A DNA stretch of 64,000 bases from Trifolium pratense (Eukaryota; Streptophyta; Magnoliopsida; Fabales; Fabaceae). Location: assembly GCF_020283565.1 (NCBI RefSeq), contig NC_060064.1:3866001-3930000 (forward strand). Direction: 5' to 3'. Positions 32,686 through 46,278 of this stretch are shown here, piece after piece (the stretch's first letter is position 1; each line of letters opens with the position of its first letter). A program made the translations under genes and the position numbers. The notes below the pieces were generated by a model. That model made no database searches. It was not told the DNA's origin and saw nothing but the letters and a program-made list of their open reading frames with translations.

Positions 32686-33841
32686 GGCTTAAATATGAAA
32701 ACGATCCCTGCAATTACGGCTTGTTTTGATTTTATTCCCTGCAAAAAAAAAAGTTTGATTTTAGTCCCCGCAAAATACCAAAACTTTTGAAAAGGTGCTT
32801 GAGGTGAATTTTTGGCTGACATGTCAAGTAATTGATGATTTGGCACATGCTAACTAAGATTTTTGATGACGTGGAATTAATAGTTAATTTTTATTTAAAA
32901 AATGGAAAATAACATGTCAGATTTTTTAAAAATAAATAAAGTGAAAAATAAAAATAGAAAATTACAATACACTTACAAAAAAATGTTAATATATTATTAG
33001 ATTTAAAAAATAAATTATCAAAATAGAAGAAAGAAATCACGCAAAGAAGAAAAACACAGTTTCTATTCATCTTCTTCAAACCGCATAGGTATTAATTTTA
33101 TTTTGACGGTAAGAGGTTAATTGAAATTGAAAGTTAGGATAAGAAAGAGTTTTTGTTCATCATCTTCAAATTGTAGAGTTCTTCTTCGCGAGTTCTTCTA
33201 TTGTTTGTTGTTGTTCATCTTCCTCAATTTTGTTTTTGTAATTTCGTTTTCTACTACTGGCTTTGTACATCACTGTGGGTAATTGACGCCCACACACAGG
33301 AAGCTTTTCTACTGAAGAAGAAGAAGAACCACCTTTGCTACTCCACATCTTTTTTCTTCTTTGCGTGATTTATCCTTCAATCGCAACTTTGATTCATGAA
33401 CCCTAATTTTTGCCCCTTTCTTCTTAGCGTGATTTCTTTCTTCTATTTTGATAATTTATTTATTGTCAAAATAAAATGTGATAATTTATTTTGTTTTTTT
33501 TAAATATAATATATTTTTTAATCTAATATATTAACTTTTTTTTTGTAAGTATATTAAATTTCTATTTTTATTTTTCAATATATTTTTTTAATAAAAAAAA
33601 ATTGACATGTTATTTTCCATTTTTTATTTTTAAATATAAATTAACTGTTAATTTCACGTCATCAAAAATTCTAGTTAGCATCTGTCAAATCATCAACTAC
33701 TTGACATGTCAGCCAAAAATTCACCTCAAGGACCTTTTTAAAAGTTTTGGTATTTTATAGGGACTAAAATCAAACTTTTTTTTTGCAGTGGCTAAAATCA
33801 AAACAAGCCGTAATTGCAGGGACCGTTTTCATATTTAAGCC
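32686..33841. mobile_element. Mutator-like element with long TIRs, unit 3
   Basis: Same ends and TTAGAAATA duplication (32677-32685, 33842-33850). The internal minus-strand frame 33166-33348 is open for 60 codons here, with CGR in place of the CGC seen in other units. Confidence 0.85.
33166..33348 (-). CDS. Small ORF inside the Mutator-like element (60 aa), possible GRF zinc-finger fragment
   Basis: Repeated in later units at 36511-36693, 39859-40041, 43208-43390, 52782-52964, 56133-56315 and 59487-59669. The start is Ser-rich, then EKLPVCG(C/R)QLPTVMYKAS, then a Lys/Glu/Gln-rich tail. The CGC-x-LP-x-V pattern after a Ser-rich start resembles the beginning of plant GRF-type zinc-finger proteins, but the later cysteines and the GR-F core are missing. 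A captured gene fragment is possible; expression is unknown. Its start codon or length is altered in units 1 and 2. Confidence 0.3.
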   Translation of the reverse strand: MWSSKGGSSSSSVEKLPVCGRQLPTVMYKASSRKRNYKNKIEEDEQQQTIEELAKKNSTI

Positions 33842-34585
33842 TTAGAAATAATAGATTAACATATTTATTTGTTTAAAAAATTTAATAATATTATAATAGT
33901 ATTTTAAAAAAATCATATATACGGGGTAAAAAATTTACATGTAAGCAAATTAATATTTAATTTGTTTTAGTTTCAAATGAATATTTAATACAGTATTAGC
34001 TATAAATTTTGTATTTTTATTTAAAAAAAAAACTAATATTATTATAAAAAAATGTTGATATTCGTTAAGTTTAATATTTAGAATATTAACCACCGGAATA
34101 AACTGTTTAAAAATAAAAATCTATGTTAAAATGAATTTAACTATCTTATATTGTGACTTGAAGTTAAGTTTGTCATGTTGTGAACACATAAATATAAAGT
34201 TTCACAACAAAATAAAATTTATTTTTACCAAGAAAAAAATATAAAATTTATTAGTCAATATTAACCCGTGATTTTTGCACGTAATTTATACTAGTTAATA
34301 TATTATTAGGCATGGAGTAAACATAACTAATGGTTACGTCATATGAAACTTTCAACAATGTCTTAAGGCAATTCACGAATCAAAACAACCAACAATCCAA
34401 GCTATGTATCAAGTGAAAATGCTACAACACTTTTATAAATAATATTACCAAGACATATTTTTTATAAATAAGATTAGAATGTGATACACGTCGGAACTTC
34501 TGAGATTATTATTACAACAAAATTAAAGAAAAATAATCTATCACATAAACACTATTTGAAATTATTTGATTGTTAATTACATGTA

Positions 34586-35062
34586 TTAGTTGTTCTTGCA
34601 GATTTCCTTGCAAGAATTCATAATCGCATCAACACTACGAGCATCTGAAGAAAAAAATACCAAAGTTATGTGAGAAACATCATAAATTAAATCGATACTA
34701 CTAAGATTGACTTGATACCATTAAATATAATAATTCATAAAAGAGGTTAAGTATATGTTCATACCAATATTAGCATTATTGGACTTGGAATAAGCACAAC
34801 TTGTTGTACATTCATATGCAACTTTAGAGAATGCGTGTGGACATATTGCATTACAACTCTTAATACATTTTATGTAACGTTTTGGAAAAAAGATACTGAA
34901 TTGATCTTTACAGAAGACAGCACACCCCATAGTGCAGCGGATTATCCCCGTGACGCTATTTGTTGTCAAAGGAGTATCATCGGCATTTACCAAACCGAAT
35001 ATAATCATTGTCATAGTCATCAATGTAATCATAACAATGTTTTTCATCTCACTCTTTGCCAT
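34586..35062 (-). CDS. Secreted 10-cysteine CX3C peptide, thionin-like, copy 4
   Basis: Exons 35062-34765 and 34644-34586; majority 118-residue protein with all ten cysteines. TATA box at 35144-35151. The upstream spacer has AAGTAGATG where copies 1-3 and 7-9 have AAGTACATG, a marker shared with copies 5 and 6. Confidence 0.85.
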
Positions 35063-36029
35063 AACTCTTTTTCGTGAGAAAAAATTGATATTTTGTTAAT
35101 ATATGTTTGATTGGATGATTTGAAGTTGAATAACTATAACCTCCTTTTATAAGCAAATAACGATACATATTAAGTAGATGTTCATAATTCATAAAATCTG
35201 CATCAAACTTGTAATGGAAATAGTAGCAACATAATTACTAATCATGTAATAATTTAATTTATATTTATTGATTGTAATTTTTTTCATGATTCTTGCAGGT
35301 ATATATCTACAAATGTCAACTTTGATTTAATAAATATGTTTAAAAAATTGATTTAATAATAATTACATAATATTTACATTAACTATGAAAATATTGAGAG
35401 AAGATAATTCTTTTAGGAGTAGTTGGTTAAATTGATACTAGATTATAATTTTTTAAATACTTTAAACATAAACCAAGATATAATACACAACTATACACAT
35501 TTAGAGATTACAACCAACAATTAATTTGTGCTTTCGTAAGAAAAAAAAACTTTGTGCTAATGTGACGAAATTTTTATAGTACACTATAGCTTTTTCATTA
35601 GTGAAATATAGTGTATTAAAAAAATTATGTTTTTTTTTTACATTTACAAGAATAAAGTTTCATATAATATAAAAAATAGATAATTTATGTAAAAAGTAGT
35701 GGACCAGGCAGGCGTTAACTTATGTTAAAAAAAAAAATATATGTCTTATGTTATGGTGAGTTTGTTAATAAAAAAAATTTGCTATAAAAAAAAATATGTT
35801 TATGTTTTGGTGAGTTTGTTGCTACTAAAAAAAATTAAGAGTATTGTCGGTATTATGAATATAGATAGATAATCAATTAAAAAAATAATAGATTATTATA
35901 TTCATTTCTTTTTTATAAAAAAAAACCAACAATATTTGTAAAATTTATACAAAATCAAAAAATCTTATACACATGATGAATATCTTCCATGTAAATGAAA
36001 AAATGTCTAACTATAATATATTAGAAATA

Positions 36030-37187
36030 GGCTTAAATATGAAAACGATCCCTGCAATTATGGCTTGTTTTGATTTTATTCCCTGCAAAAAAAAAAGTTT
36101 GATTTTAGTCCCTGCAAAATACCAAAACTTTTGAAAAGATCCTTGAGGTGAATTTTTGGCTGACATGTCAAGTAATTGATGATTTGACACATGCTGACTA
36201 AGATTTTTGATGACGTGGAATTAATAGTTAATTTTTATTTAAAAAATGGAAAATAACATGTCAGATTTTTTAAAAATAAATAAAGTGAAAAATAAAAATA
36301 GAAAATTACAATACACTTACAAAAAAAATGTTAATATATTATTAGATTTAAAAAATAAATTATCAAAATAGAAGAAAGAAATCACGCAAAGAAGAAAAAC
36401 ACAGTTTCTATTCATCTTCTTCAAACCGCATAGGGGTTAATTTTATTTTGACGGTAAGAGGTTAATTGAAATTGAAAGTTAGGATAAGAAAGAGTTTTTG
36501 TTCATCATCTTCAAATTGTAGAGTTCTTCTTCGCGAGTTCTTCTATTGTTTGTTGTTGTTCATCTTCCTCAATTTTGTTTTTGTAATTTCGTTTTCTACT
36601 ACTGGCTTTGTACATCACTGTGAGTAATTGACACCCACACACAGGAAGCTTTTCTACTGAAGAAGAAGAAGAACCACCTTTGCTACTCCACATCTTTTTT
36701 CTTCTTTGCGTGATTTATCCTTCAATCGCGCAACTTTGATTCATGAACCCTAATTTTTGCCCCTTTCTTCTTAGCGTGATTTCTTTCTTCTATTTTGATA
36801 ATTTATTTATTGTCAAATAAAATGTGATAATTTATTTTGTTTTTTTTAAATATAATATATTTTTTAATCTAATATATTAACTTTTTTTTGTAAGTATATT
36901 AAATTTCTATTTTTATTTTTCAATATATTTTTTTAATAAAAAAAAATTGACATGTTATTTTCCATTTTTTTATTTTTAAATAAAAATTAACTGTTAATTT
37001 CACGTCATCAAAAATTCTAGTTAGCATCTGTCAAATCATCAACTACTTGACATGTCAGCCAAAAATTCACCTCAAGGACCTTTTTAAAAATTTTGGTATT
37101 TTATAGGGACTAAAATCAAACTTTTTTTTTGCAGTGGCTAAAATCAAAACAAGCCGTAATTGCAGGGACCGTTTTCATATTTAAGCC
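36030..37187. mobile_element. Mutator-like element with long TIRs, unit 4
   Basis: Same ends and duplication TTAGAAATA (36021-36029 and after 37187). The 60-codon internal frame is open at 36511-36693. Confidence 0.85.
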
Positions 37188-37931
37188 TTAGAAATAATAG
37201 ATTAACATATTTATTTGTTTAAAAAATTTAATAATATTATTATAGTATTTTAAAAAAATCATATATACGGGGTAAAAAATTTACATGTAAGCGAATTAAT
37301 ATTTAATTTGTTTTAGTTTCAAATGAATATTTAATACAGTATTAACTATAAATTTTGTATTTTTATTTAAAAAAAAAACTAATATTATTATAAAAAAATG
37401 TTGATATTCGTTAAGTTTAATATTTAGAATATTAACCACCGGAATAAACTGTTTAAAAATAAAAATCTATGTTAAAATGAATTTAACTATCTTATATTGT
37501 GACTTGAAGTTAAGTTTGTCATGTTGTGAACACATAAATATAAAGTTTCACAACAAAATAAAATTTATTTTTACCAAGAAAAAAATATAAAATTTATTAG
37601 TCAATATTAACCCGTGATTTTTGCACGTAATTTATACTAGTTAATATATTATTAGGCATGGAGTAAACATAACTAATGGTTACGTCATATGAAACTTTCA
37701 ACAATGTCTTAAGGCAATTCCCTAATCAAAACAACCAACAATCCAAGCTATATATCAAGTGAAAATGCTACAACACTTTTATAAATAATATTACCAAGAC
37801 ATATTTTTTATAAATAAGATTAGAATGTGATACACGTCGGAACTTCTGAGATTATTATTACAACAAAATTAAAGAAAAATAATCTATCACATAAACACTA
37901 TTTGAAATTATTTGATTGTTAATTACATGTA

Positions 37932-38408
37932 TTAGTTGTTCTTGCAGATTTCCTTGCAAGAATTCATAATCGCATCAACACTACGAGCATCTGAAGAAAA
38001 AAATACCAAAGTTATGTGAGAAACATCATAAATTAAATCGATACTACTAAGATTGACTTGATACCATTAAATATAATAATTCATAAAAGAGGTTAAGTAT
38101 ATGTTCATACCAATATTAGCATTATTGGACTTGGAATAAGCACAACTTGTTGTACATTCATATGCAACTTTAGAGAATGCGTGTGGACATATTGCATTAC
38201 AACTCTTAATACATTTTATGTAACGTTTTGGAAAAAAGATACAGAATTGATCTTTACAGAAGACAGCACACCCCATAGTGCAGCGGATTATCCCCGTGAC
38301 GCTATTTGTTGTCAAAGGAGTATCATCGGCATTTACCAAACCGAATATAATCATTGTCATAGTCATCAATGTAATCATAACAATGTTTTTCATCTCACTC
38401 TTTGCCAT
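37932..38408 (-). CDS. Secreted CX3C peptide, thionin-like, copy 5, with an eleventh cysteine
   Basis: Exons 38408-38111 and 37990-37932, 118 residues. Differs from the majority by Ser56 to Cys (AGT to TGT), between the first and second cysteine triplets. This gives eleven cysteines, so one would be unpaired unless the peptide dimerises or re-pairs. Otherwise identical, including the signal peptide and the TATA box at 38490-38497. Confidence 0.85.
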
Positions 38409-39376
38409 AACTCTTTTTCGTGAGAAAAAATTGATATTTTGTTAATATATGTTTGATTGGATGATTTGAAGTTGAATAACTATAACCTCCTTTTATAAGC
38501 AAATAACGATACATATTAAGTAGATGTTCATAATTCATAAAATCTGCATCAAACTTGTAATGGAAATAGTAGCAACATAATTACTAATCATGTAATAATT
38601 TAATTTATATTTATTGATTGTAATTTTTTTCATGATTCTTGCAGGTATATATCTACAAATGTCAACTTTGATTTAATAAATATGTTTAAAAAATTGATTT
38701 AATAATAATTACATAATATTTACATTAACTATGAAAATATTGAGAGAAGATAATTCTTTTAGGAGTAGTTGGTTAAATTGATACTAGATTATAATTTTTT
38801 AAATACTTTAAACATAAACCAAGATATAATACACAACTATACACATTTAGAGATTACAACCAACAATTAATTTGTGCTTTCGTAAGAAAAAAAAACTTTG
38901 TGCTAATGTGACGAAATTTTTATAGTACACTATAGCTTTTTCATTAGTGAAATATAGTGTATTAAAAAAATTATGTTTTTTTTTTACATTTACAAGAATA
39001 AAGTTTCATATAATATAAAAAATAGATAATTTATGAAAAAAATAGTGGACCAGGCAGGCGTTAACTTATGTTAAAAAAAAAAATATATGTCTTATGTTAT
39101 GGTGAGTTTGTTAATAAAAAAAAATTGCTATAAAAAAAAATATGTTTATGTTTTGGTGAGTTTGTTGCTACTAAAAAAAATTAAGAGTATTGTCGGTATT
39201 ATGAATATAGATAGATAATCAATTAAAAAAATAATAGATTATTATATTCATTTCTTTTTTATAAAAAAAAAACCAACAATATTTGTAAAATTTATACAAA
39301 ATCAAAAAATCTTATACACATGATGAATATCTTCCATGTAAATGAAAAAATGTCTAACTATAATATATTAGAAATA

Positions 39377-40535
39377 GGCTTAAATATGAAAACGATCCCT
39401 GCAATTATGGCTTGTTTTGATTTTATTCCCTGCAAAAAAAAAAGTTTGAATTTTAGTCCCTGCAAAATACCAAAACTTTTGAAAAGATCCTTGAGGTGAA
39501 TTTTTGGCTGACATGTCAAGTAATTGATGATTTGACACATGCTGACTAAGATTTTTGATGACGTGGAATTAATAGTTAATTTTTATTTAAAAAATGGAAA
39601 ATAACATGTCAGATTTTTTAAAAATAAATAAAGTGAAAAATAAAAATAGAAAATTACAATACACTTACAAAAAAAATGTTAATATATTATTAGATTTAAA
39701 AAATAAATTATCAAAATAGAAGAAAGAAATCACGCAAAGAAGAAAAACACAGTTTCTATTCATCTTCTTCAAACCGCATAGGGGTTAATTTTATTTTGAC
39801 GGTAAGAGGTTAATTGAAATTGAAAGTTAGGATAAGAAAGAGTTTTTGTTCATCATCTTCAAATTGTAGAGTTCTTCTTCGCGAGTTCTTCTATTGTTTG
39901 TTGTTGTTCATCTTCCTCAATTTTGTTTTTGTAATTTCGTTTTCTACTACTGGCTTTGTACATCACTGTGGGTAATTGACACCCACACACAGGAAGCTTT
40001 TCTACTGAAGAAGAAGAAGAACCACCTTTGCTACTCCACATCTTTTTTCTTCTTTGCGTGATTTATCCTTCAATCGCAACTTTGATTCATGAACCCTAAT
40101 TTTTGCCCCTTTCTTCTTAGCGTGATTTCTTTCTTCTATTTTGATAATTTATTTATTGTCAAATAAAATGTGATAATTTATTTTGTTTTTTTTAAATATA
40201 ATATATTTTTTAATCTAATATATTAACTTTTTTTTTGTAAGTATATTAAATTTCTATTTTTATTTTTCAATATATTTTTTTAATAAAAAAAAATTGACAT
40301 GTTATTTTCCATTTTTTTATTTTTAAATAAAAATTAACTGTTAATTTCACGTCATCAAAAATTCTAGTTAGCATCTGTCAAATCATCAACTACTTGACAT
40401 GTCAGCCAAAAATTCACCTCAAGGACCTTTTTAAAAGTTTTGGTATTTTATAGGGACTAAAATCAAACTTTTTTTTTTGCAGTGGCTAAAATCAAAACAA
40501 GCCGTAATTGCAGGGACCGTTTTCATATTTAAGCC
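39377..40535. mobile_element. Mutator-like element with long TIRs, unit 5
   Basis: Same ends and TTAGAAATA duplication (39368-39376 and after 40535). Internal frame open at 39859-40041. Confidence 0.85.
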
Positions 40536-41279
40536 TTAGAAATAATAGATTAACATATTTATTTGTTTAAAAAATTTAATAATATTATTATAGTATTTTA
40601 AAAAAATCATATATACGGGGTAAAAAATTTACATGTAAGCGAATTAATATTTAATTTGTTTTAGTTTCAAATGAATATTTAATACAGTATTAACAATAAA
40701 TTTTGTATTTTTATTTAAAAAAAAAACTAATATTATTATAAAAAAATGTTGATATTCGTTAAGTTTAATATTTAGAATATTAACCACCGGAATAAACTGT
40801 TTAAAAATAAAAATCTATGTTAAAATGAATTTAACTATCTTATATTGTGACTTGAAGTTAAGTTTGTCATGTTGTGAACACATAAATATAAAGTTTCACA
40901 ACAAAATAAAATTTATTTTTACCAAGAAAAAAATATAAAATTTATTAGTCAATATTAACCCGTGATTTTTGCACGTAATTTATACTAGTTAATATATTAT
41001 TAGGCATGGAGTAAACATAACTAATGGTTACGTCATATGAAACTTTCAACAATGTCTTAAGGCAATTCCCTAATCAAAACAACCAACAATCCAAGCTATA
41101 TATCAAGTGAAAATGCTACAACACTTTTATAAATAATATTACCAAGACATATTTTTTATAAATAAGATTAGAATGTGATACACGTCGGAACTTCTGAGAT
41201 TATTATTACAACAAAATTAAAGAAAAATAATCTATCACATAAACACTATTTGAAATTATTTGATTGTTAATTACATGTA

Positions 41280-41756
41280 TTAGTTGTTCTTGCAGATTTC
41301 CTTGCAAGAATTCATAATCGCATCAACACTACGAGCATCTGAAGAAAAAAATACCAAAGTTATGTGAGAAACATCATAAATTAAATCGATACTACTAAGA
41401 TTGACTTGATACCATTAAATATAATAATTCATAAAAGAGGTTAAGTATATGTTCATACCAATATTAGCATTATTGGACTTGGAATAAGCACAACTTGTTG
41501 TACATTCATATGCAACTTTAGAGAATGCGTGTGGACATATTGCATTACAACTCTTAATACATTTTATGTAACGTTTTGGAAAAAAGATACTGAATTGATC
41601 TTTACAGAAGACAGCACACCCCATAGTGCAGCGGATTATCCCCGTGACGCTATTTGTTGTCAAAGGAGTATCATCGGCATTTACCAAACCGAATATAATC
41701 ATTGTCATAGTCATCAATGTAATCATAACAATGTTTTTCATCTCACTCTTTGCCAT
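41280..41756 (-). CDS. Secreted 10-cysteine CX3C peptide, thionin-like, copy 6
   Basis: Exons 41756-41459 and 41338-41280; majority 118-residue protein. Last intact gene before the assembly gap. Confidence 0.85.
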
Positions 41757-42726
41757 AACTCTTTTTCGTGAGAAAAAATTGATATTTTGTTAATATATGT
41801 TTGATTGGATGATTTGAAGTTGAATAACTATAACCTCCTTTTATAAGCAAATAACGATACATATTAAGTAGATGTTCATAATTCATAAAATCTGCATCAA
41901 ACTTGTAACGGAAATAGTAGCAACATAATTACTAATCATGTAATAATTTAATTTATATTTATTGATTGTAATTTTTTTCATGATTCTTGAAGGTATATAT
42001 CTACAAATGTCAACTTTGATTTAATAAATATGTTTAAAAAATTGATTTAATAATAATTACATAATATTTACATTAACTATGAAAATATTGAGAGAAGATA
42101 ATTCTTTTAGGAGTAGTTGGTTAAATTGATACTAGATTATAATTTTTTAAATACTTTAAACATAAACCAAGATATAATACACAACTATACACATTTAGAG
42201 ATTACAACCAACAATTAATTTGTGCTTTCGTAAGAAAAAAAAACTTTGTGCTAATGTGACGAAATTTTTATAGTACACTATAGCTTTTTCATTAGTGAAA
42301 TATAGTGTATTAAAAAAATTATGTTTTTTTTTTACATTTACAAGAATAAAGTTTCATATAATATAAAAAATAGATTATTTATGTAAAAAGTAGTGGACCA
42401 GGCAGGCGTTAACTTATGTTAAAAAAAAAAATATATGTCTTATGTTATGGTGAGTTTGTTAATAAAAAAAAATTGCTGCAAAAAAAAAAATATGTTTATG
42501 TTATGGTGAGTTTGTTGCTACTAAAAAAAATTAAGAGTATTGTTGGTATTATGAATATAGATTGATAATCAATTAAAAAAATAATAGATTATTATATTCA
42601 TTTCTTTTTTATAAAAAAAAAACCAACAATATTTGTTAAATTTATACAAAATCAAAAAATCTTATACACATGACGAATATCTTCCATGTAAAAGAAAAAA
42701 TGTCTAACTATAATATATTAGAAATA

Positions 42727-43765
42727 GGCTTAAATATGAAAACGATCCCTGCAATTACGGCTTGTTTTGATTTTATTCCCTGCAAAAAAAAAAGTTTAAT
42801 TTTAGTCCCTGCAAAATACCAAAACTTTTGAAAAGGTCCTTGAGGTGAATTTTTGGCTGACATGTCAAGTAATTGATGATTTGGCACATGCTGACTAAGA
42901 TTTTTGATGACGTGGAATTAATAGTTAATTTTTATTTAAAAAATGGAAAATAACATGTCAGATTTTTTAAAAATAAATAAAGTGAAAAATAAAAATAGAA
43001 AATTACAATACACTTACAAAAAAAATGTTAATATATTATTAGATTTAAAAAATAAATTATCAAAATAGAAGAAAGAAATCACGCAAAGAAGAAAAACACA
43101 GTTTCTATTCATCTTCTTCAAACCGCATAGGGGTTAATTTTATTTTGACGGTAAGAGGTTAATTGAAATTGAAAGTTAGGATAAGAAAGAGTTTTTGTTC
43201 ATCATCTTCAAATTGTAGAGTTCTTCTTCGCGAGTTCTTCTATTGTTTGTTGTTGTTCATCTTCCTCAATTTTGTTTTTGTAATTTCGTTTTCTACCACT
43301 GGCTTTGTACATCACTGTGGGTAATTGACACCCACACACAGGAAGCTTTTCTACTGAAGAAGAAGAAGAACCACCTTTGCTACTCCACATCTTTTTTCTT
43401 CTTTGCGTGATTTATCCTTCAATCGCAACTTTGATTCATGAACCCTAATTTTTGCCCCTTTCTTCTTAGCGTGATTTCTTTCTTTTATTTTGATAATTTA
43501 TTTATTGTCAAAATAAAATGTGATAATTTATTTTGTGTTTTTTAAATATAATATATTTTTTAATCTAATATATTAACTTTTTTTTTGTAAGTATATTAAA
43601 TTTATATTTTTATTTTTCAATATATTTTTTTAATAAAAAAAAATTGACATGTTATTTTCCATTTTTTTATTTTTAAATAAAAATTAACTGTTAATTTCAC
43701 GTCATCAAAAATTCTAGTTAGCATCTGTCAAATCATCAACTACTTGACATGTCAGCCAAAAATTC
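42727..43765. mobile_element. Mutator-like element, unit 6, cut by the assembly gap
   Basis: Left duplication at 42718-42726. The sequence runs through the internal frame (43208-43390) and into the right inverted arm, then stops at the N run. About 120-150 bp of the right end are missing. It is not interrupted at the position where the second retrotransposon is inserted in the sequence on the other side of the gap. Confidence 0.85.
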
Positions 43766-44265
43766 NNNNNNNNNNNNNNNNNNNNNNNNNNNNNNNNNNN
43801 NNNNNNNNNNNNNNNNNNNNNNNNNNNNNNNNNNNNNNNNNNNNNNNNNNNNNNNNNNNNNNNNNNNNNNNNNNNNNNNNNNNNNNNNNNNNNNNNNNNN
43901 NNNNNNNNNNNNNNNNNNNNNNNNNNNNNNNNNNNNNNNNNNNNNNNNNNNNNNNNNNNNNNNNNNNNNNNNNNNNNNNNNNNNNNNNNNNNNNNNNNNN
44001 NNNNNNNNNNNNNNNNNNNNNNNNNNNNNNNNNNNNNNNNNNNNNNNNNNNNNNNNNNNNNNNNNNNNNNNNNNNNNNNNNNNNNNNNNNNNNNNNNNNN
44101 NNNNNNNNNNNNNNNNNNNNNNNNNNNNNNNNNNNNNNNNNNNNNNNNNNNNNNNNNNNNNNNNNNNNNNNNNNNNNNNNNNNNNNNNNNNNNNNNNNNN
44201 NNNNNNNNNNNNNNNNNNNNNNNNNNNNNNNNNNNNNNNNNNNNNNNNNNNNNNNNNNNNNNNNN
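43766..44265. other. Assembly gap, 500 N
   Basis: Exactly 500 undetermined bases, a usual placeholder for a gap of unknown size. The left edge is in a Mutator arm of the array and the right edge in the integrase of a Ty3/gypsy element. Any frame drawn across it is artificial. Confidence 0.98.
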
Positions 44266-46278
44266 AATCACCTCGTTACCTTTCTTGGTCTTCGGTAAAC
44301 CTCCCACAAAATCCATTGCAATGCTATCCCATTTCCATTCGGGTATAAACATTGGTTGTAACAAACCAAACGGCTTCTGATGCTCAATCTTTGATTTCTG
44401 ACAAGTTAAACAGGAATAAACAAATTCAGAAATTTGCCTCTTCATTCCCGGCCACCAAAACAACTTCCTCAAATCCTGATACATCTTGGTTACTCCAGGA
44501 TGAATACTCAAACCACTTCTGTGACCTTCTTCCATGATCATTCTTTTCAATTCGGGTACATCCGGTACACAAACTCTTCCGTGAAATCTCATGACTCCAC
44601 TTTCGTCAATCTTGATATTGGTCTCCTTGCCTTCATTGATGAGTACCATCTTCTCCATCAATCTCTTATCCGATTTCTGACGCTCTTTAATATCTTCGAG
44701 AAAAGGATTCGTCAACTTTAACATTCCAAGCTTCACACTTGAAGAAGTAACCTCGCACACAAGACTCAAGTCTCGGAATTCTTCAATCAACTCTAACTCT
44801 TTCACCATCAATGATGACATATGCAAAGTTTTCCTACTTAATGCATCGGCCACCACATTGGCTTTTCCGGGGTGATAACTCAATTCAAAATCGTAGTCCT
44901 TTAAGAATTCGAGCCATCTTCGTTGCCTCATATTCAACTCCTTCTGGTCGAATAAGTATTTCAGACTCTTGTGATCGCTGAAAACTTCAAACCTCGATCC
45001 ATACAAGTAGTGTCTCCACACTTTCAAAGTAAACACCACTGCGGCTAACTCCAAATCATGCGTCGGATAGTTCCTCTCGTGAACCTTCAGTTGCCTTGAA
45101 GCATATGCTACCACGTTACCCCCTTGCATAAGCACTCCACCAAGTCCTAACTTCGAAGCATCGCAATACACGACGAACGACTCTTTGGCATCAGGTAAAA
45201 TCAACACGGGTGCAGTAGTCAATCTTCTCTTGAGCTCTTGGAAACTCTTCTCACAAATACCATCCCAAACAAACGCTTGATCTTTCCTCGTCAACTTGGT
45301 TAACGGTAAAGCCAACTTCGAAAAACCTTCGATGAATCTTCTATAGTAACCGGCTAAACCAAGGAAACTTCTAATCTCTGAAACAGATTCCGGCGTTCCC
45401 CACTGTGACACAGCGTCAACCTTCGCAGGATCTACCGCGATTCCTCCACTTGAAATTATATGCCCTAAGAAACTCACCTCTTTCATCCAAAATTCACACT
45501 TCGACAACTTGGCATACAACTTCTTCTCCTTCAAGACTTGCAAAACAATCCTCAAGTGCTCTTCGTGCTCTTCCTCGGATTTTGAGTAAATCAAAATGTC
45601 GTCGATGAACACCACCACGAATCTATCCAAAAATGAATGGAAAATTCGGTTCATATACTCCATGAAAACTCCAGGTGCATTGGTCACACCAAACGGCATA
45701 ACTGAATACTCGTAGTGCCCATACCTCGTCCTAAATGCAGTCTTAGGTATGTCTTCCGTCTTCACTCTAATCTGATGGTATCCAGATCTCAAATCGATCT
45801 TACTAAACACACAAGCTCCAACTAGTTGATCCATCAAATCATCTATCCTCGGAAGTGGATATTTATTCTTGATCGTCACTTTGTTCAACTGACGATAGTC
45901 TATACATAATCTCATGCTTCCATCTTTCTTCTTTACAAGCAATACCGGCGCTCCCCATGGCGAAACACTCGGTCGAACAAACCTCTTCTCAAGCAGCTCT
46001 TCAAGTTGCTTCTTCAACTCATTCAACTCTGACGCTGACATTCGATACGGCGCCATCGATATCGGACTAGTTCCAGGTACTAGGTCGATAGAAAACTCTA
46101 CCTCTCGCTTTGGAGGCACGTCAGATATATCATCTGGAAATATATCTGGGAATTCACAAACGATCGGTAACTCTTCTATCTTAACTCCTCCTTCGAGTTT
46201 CAATGATGCAAACATCATGAACATCTCGGCATGTTCTTTCAACGCTTCCGATACTTCCTTCCCATTCATCAAATGCAA
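44266..46278 (-). CDS. Pol fragment: reverse transcriptase, RNase H, start of integrase
   Basis: Open from 46278 to the gap edge. RT motifs: [38 protein letters not shown]. RNase [13 protein letters not shown], then [17 protein letters not shown] and ADALSRK. Then the integrase zinc finger ([15 protein letters not shown]) and the first core Asp in [13 protein letters not shown], where the sequence ends. The frame is offset by one base from gag-protease, which overlaps it at 46269-46278. Confidence 0.88.

Noticed and set aside
43714..44348. Long frames crossing the N run
   Set aside because: Undetermined bases give no stops, so these frames are artificial.
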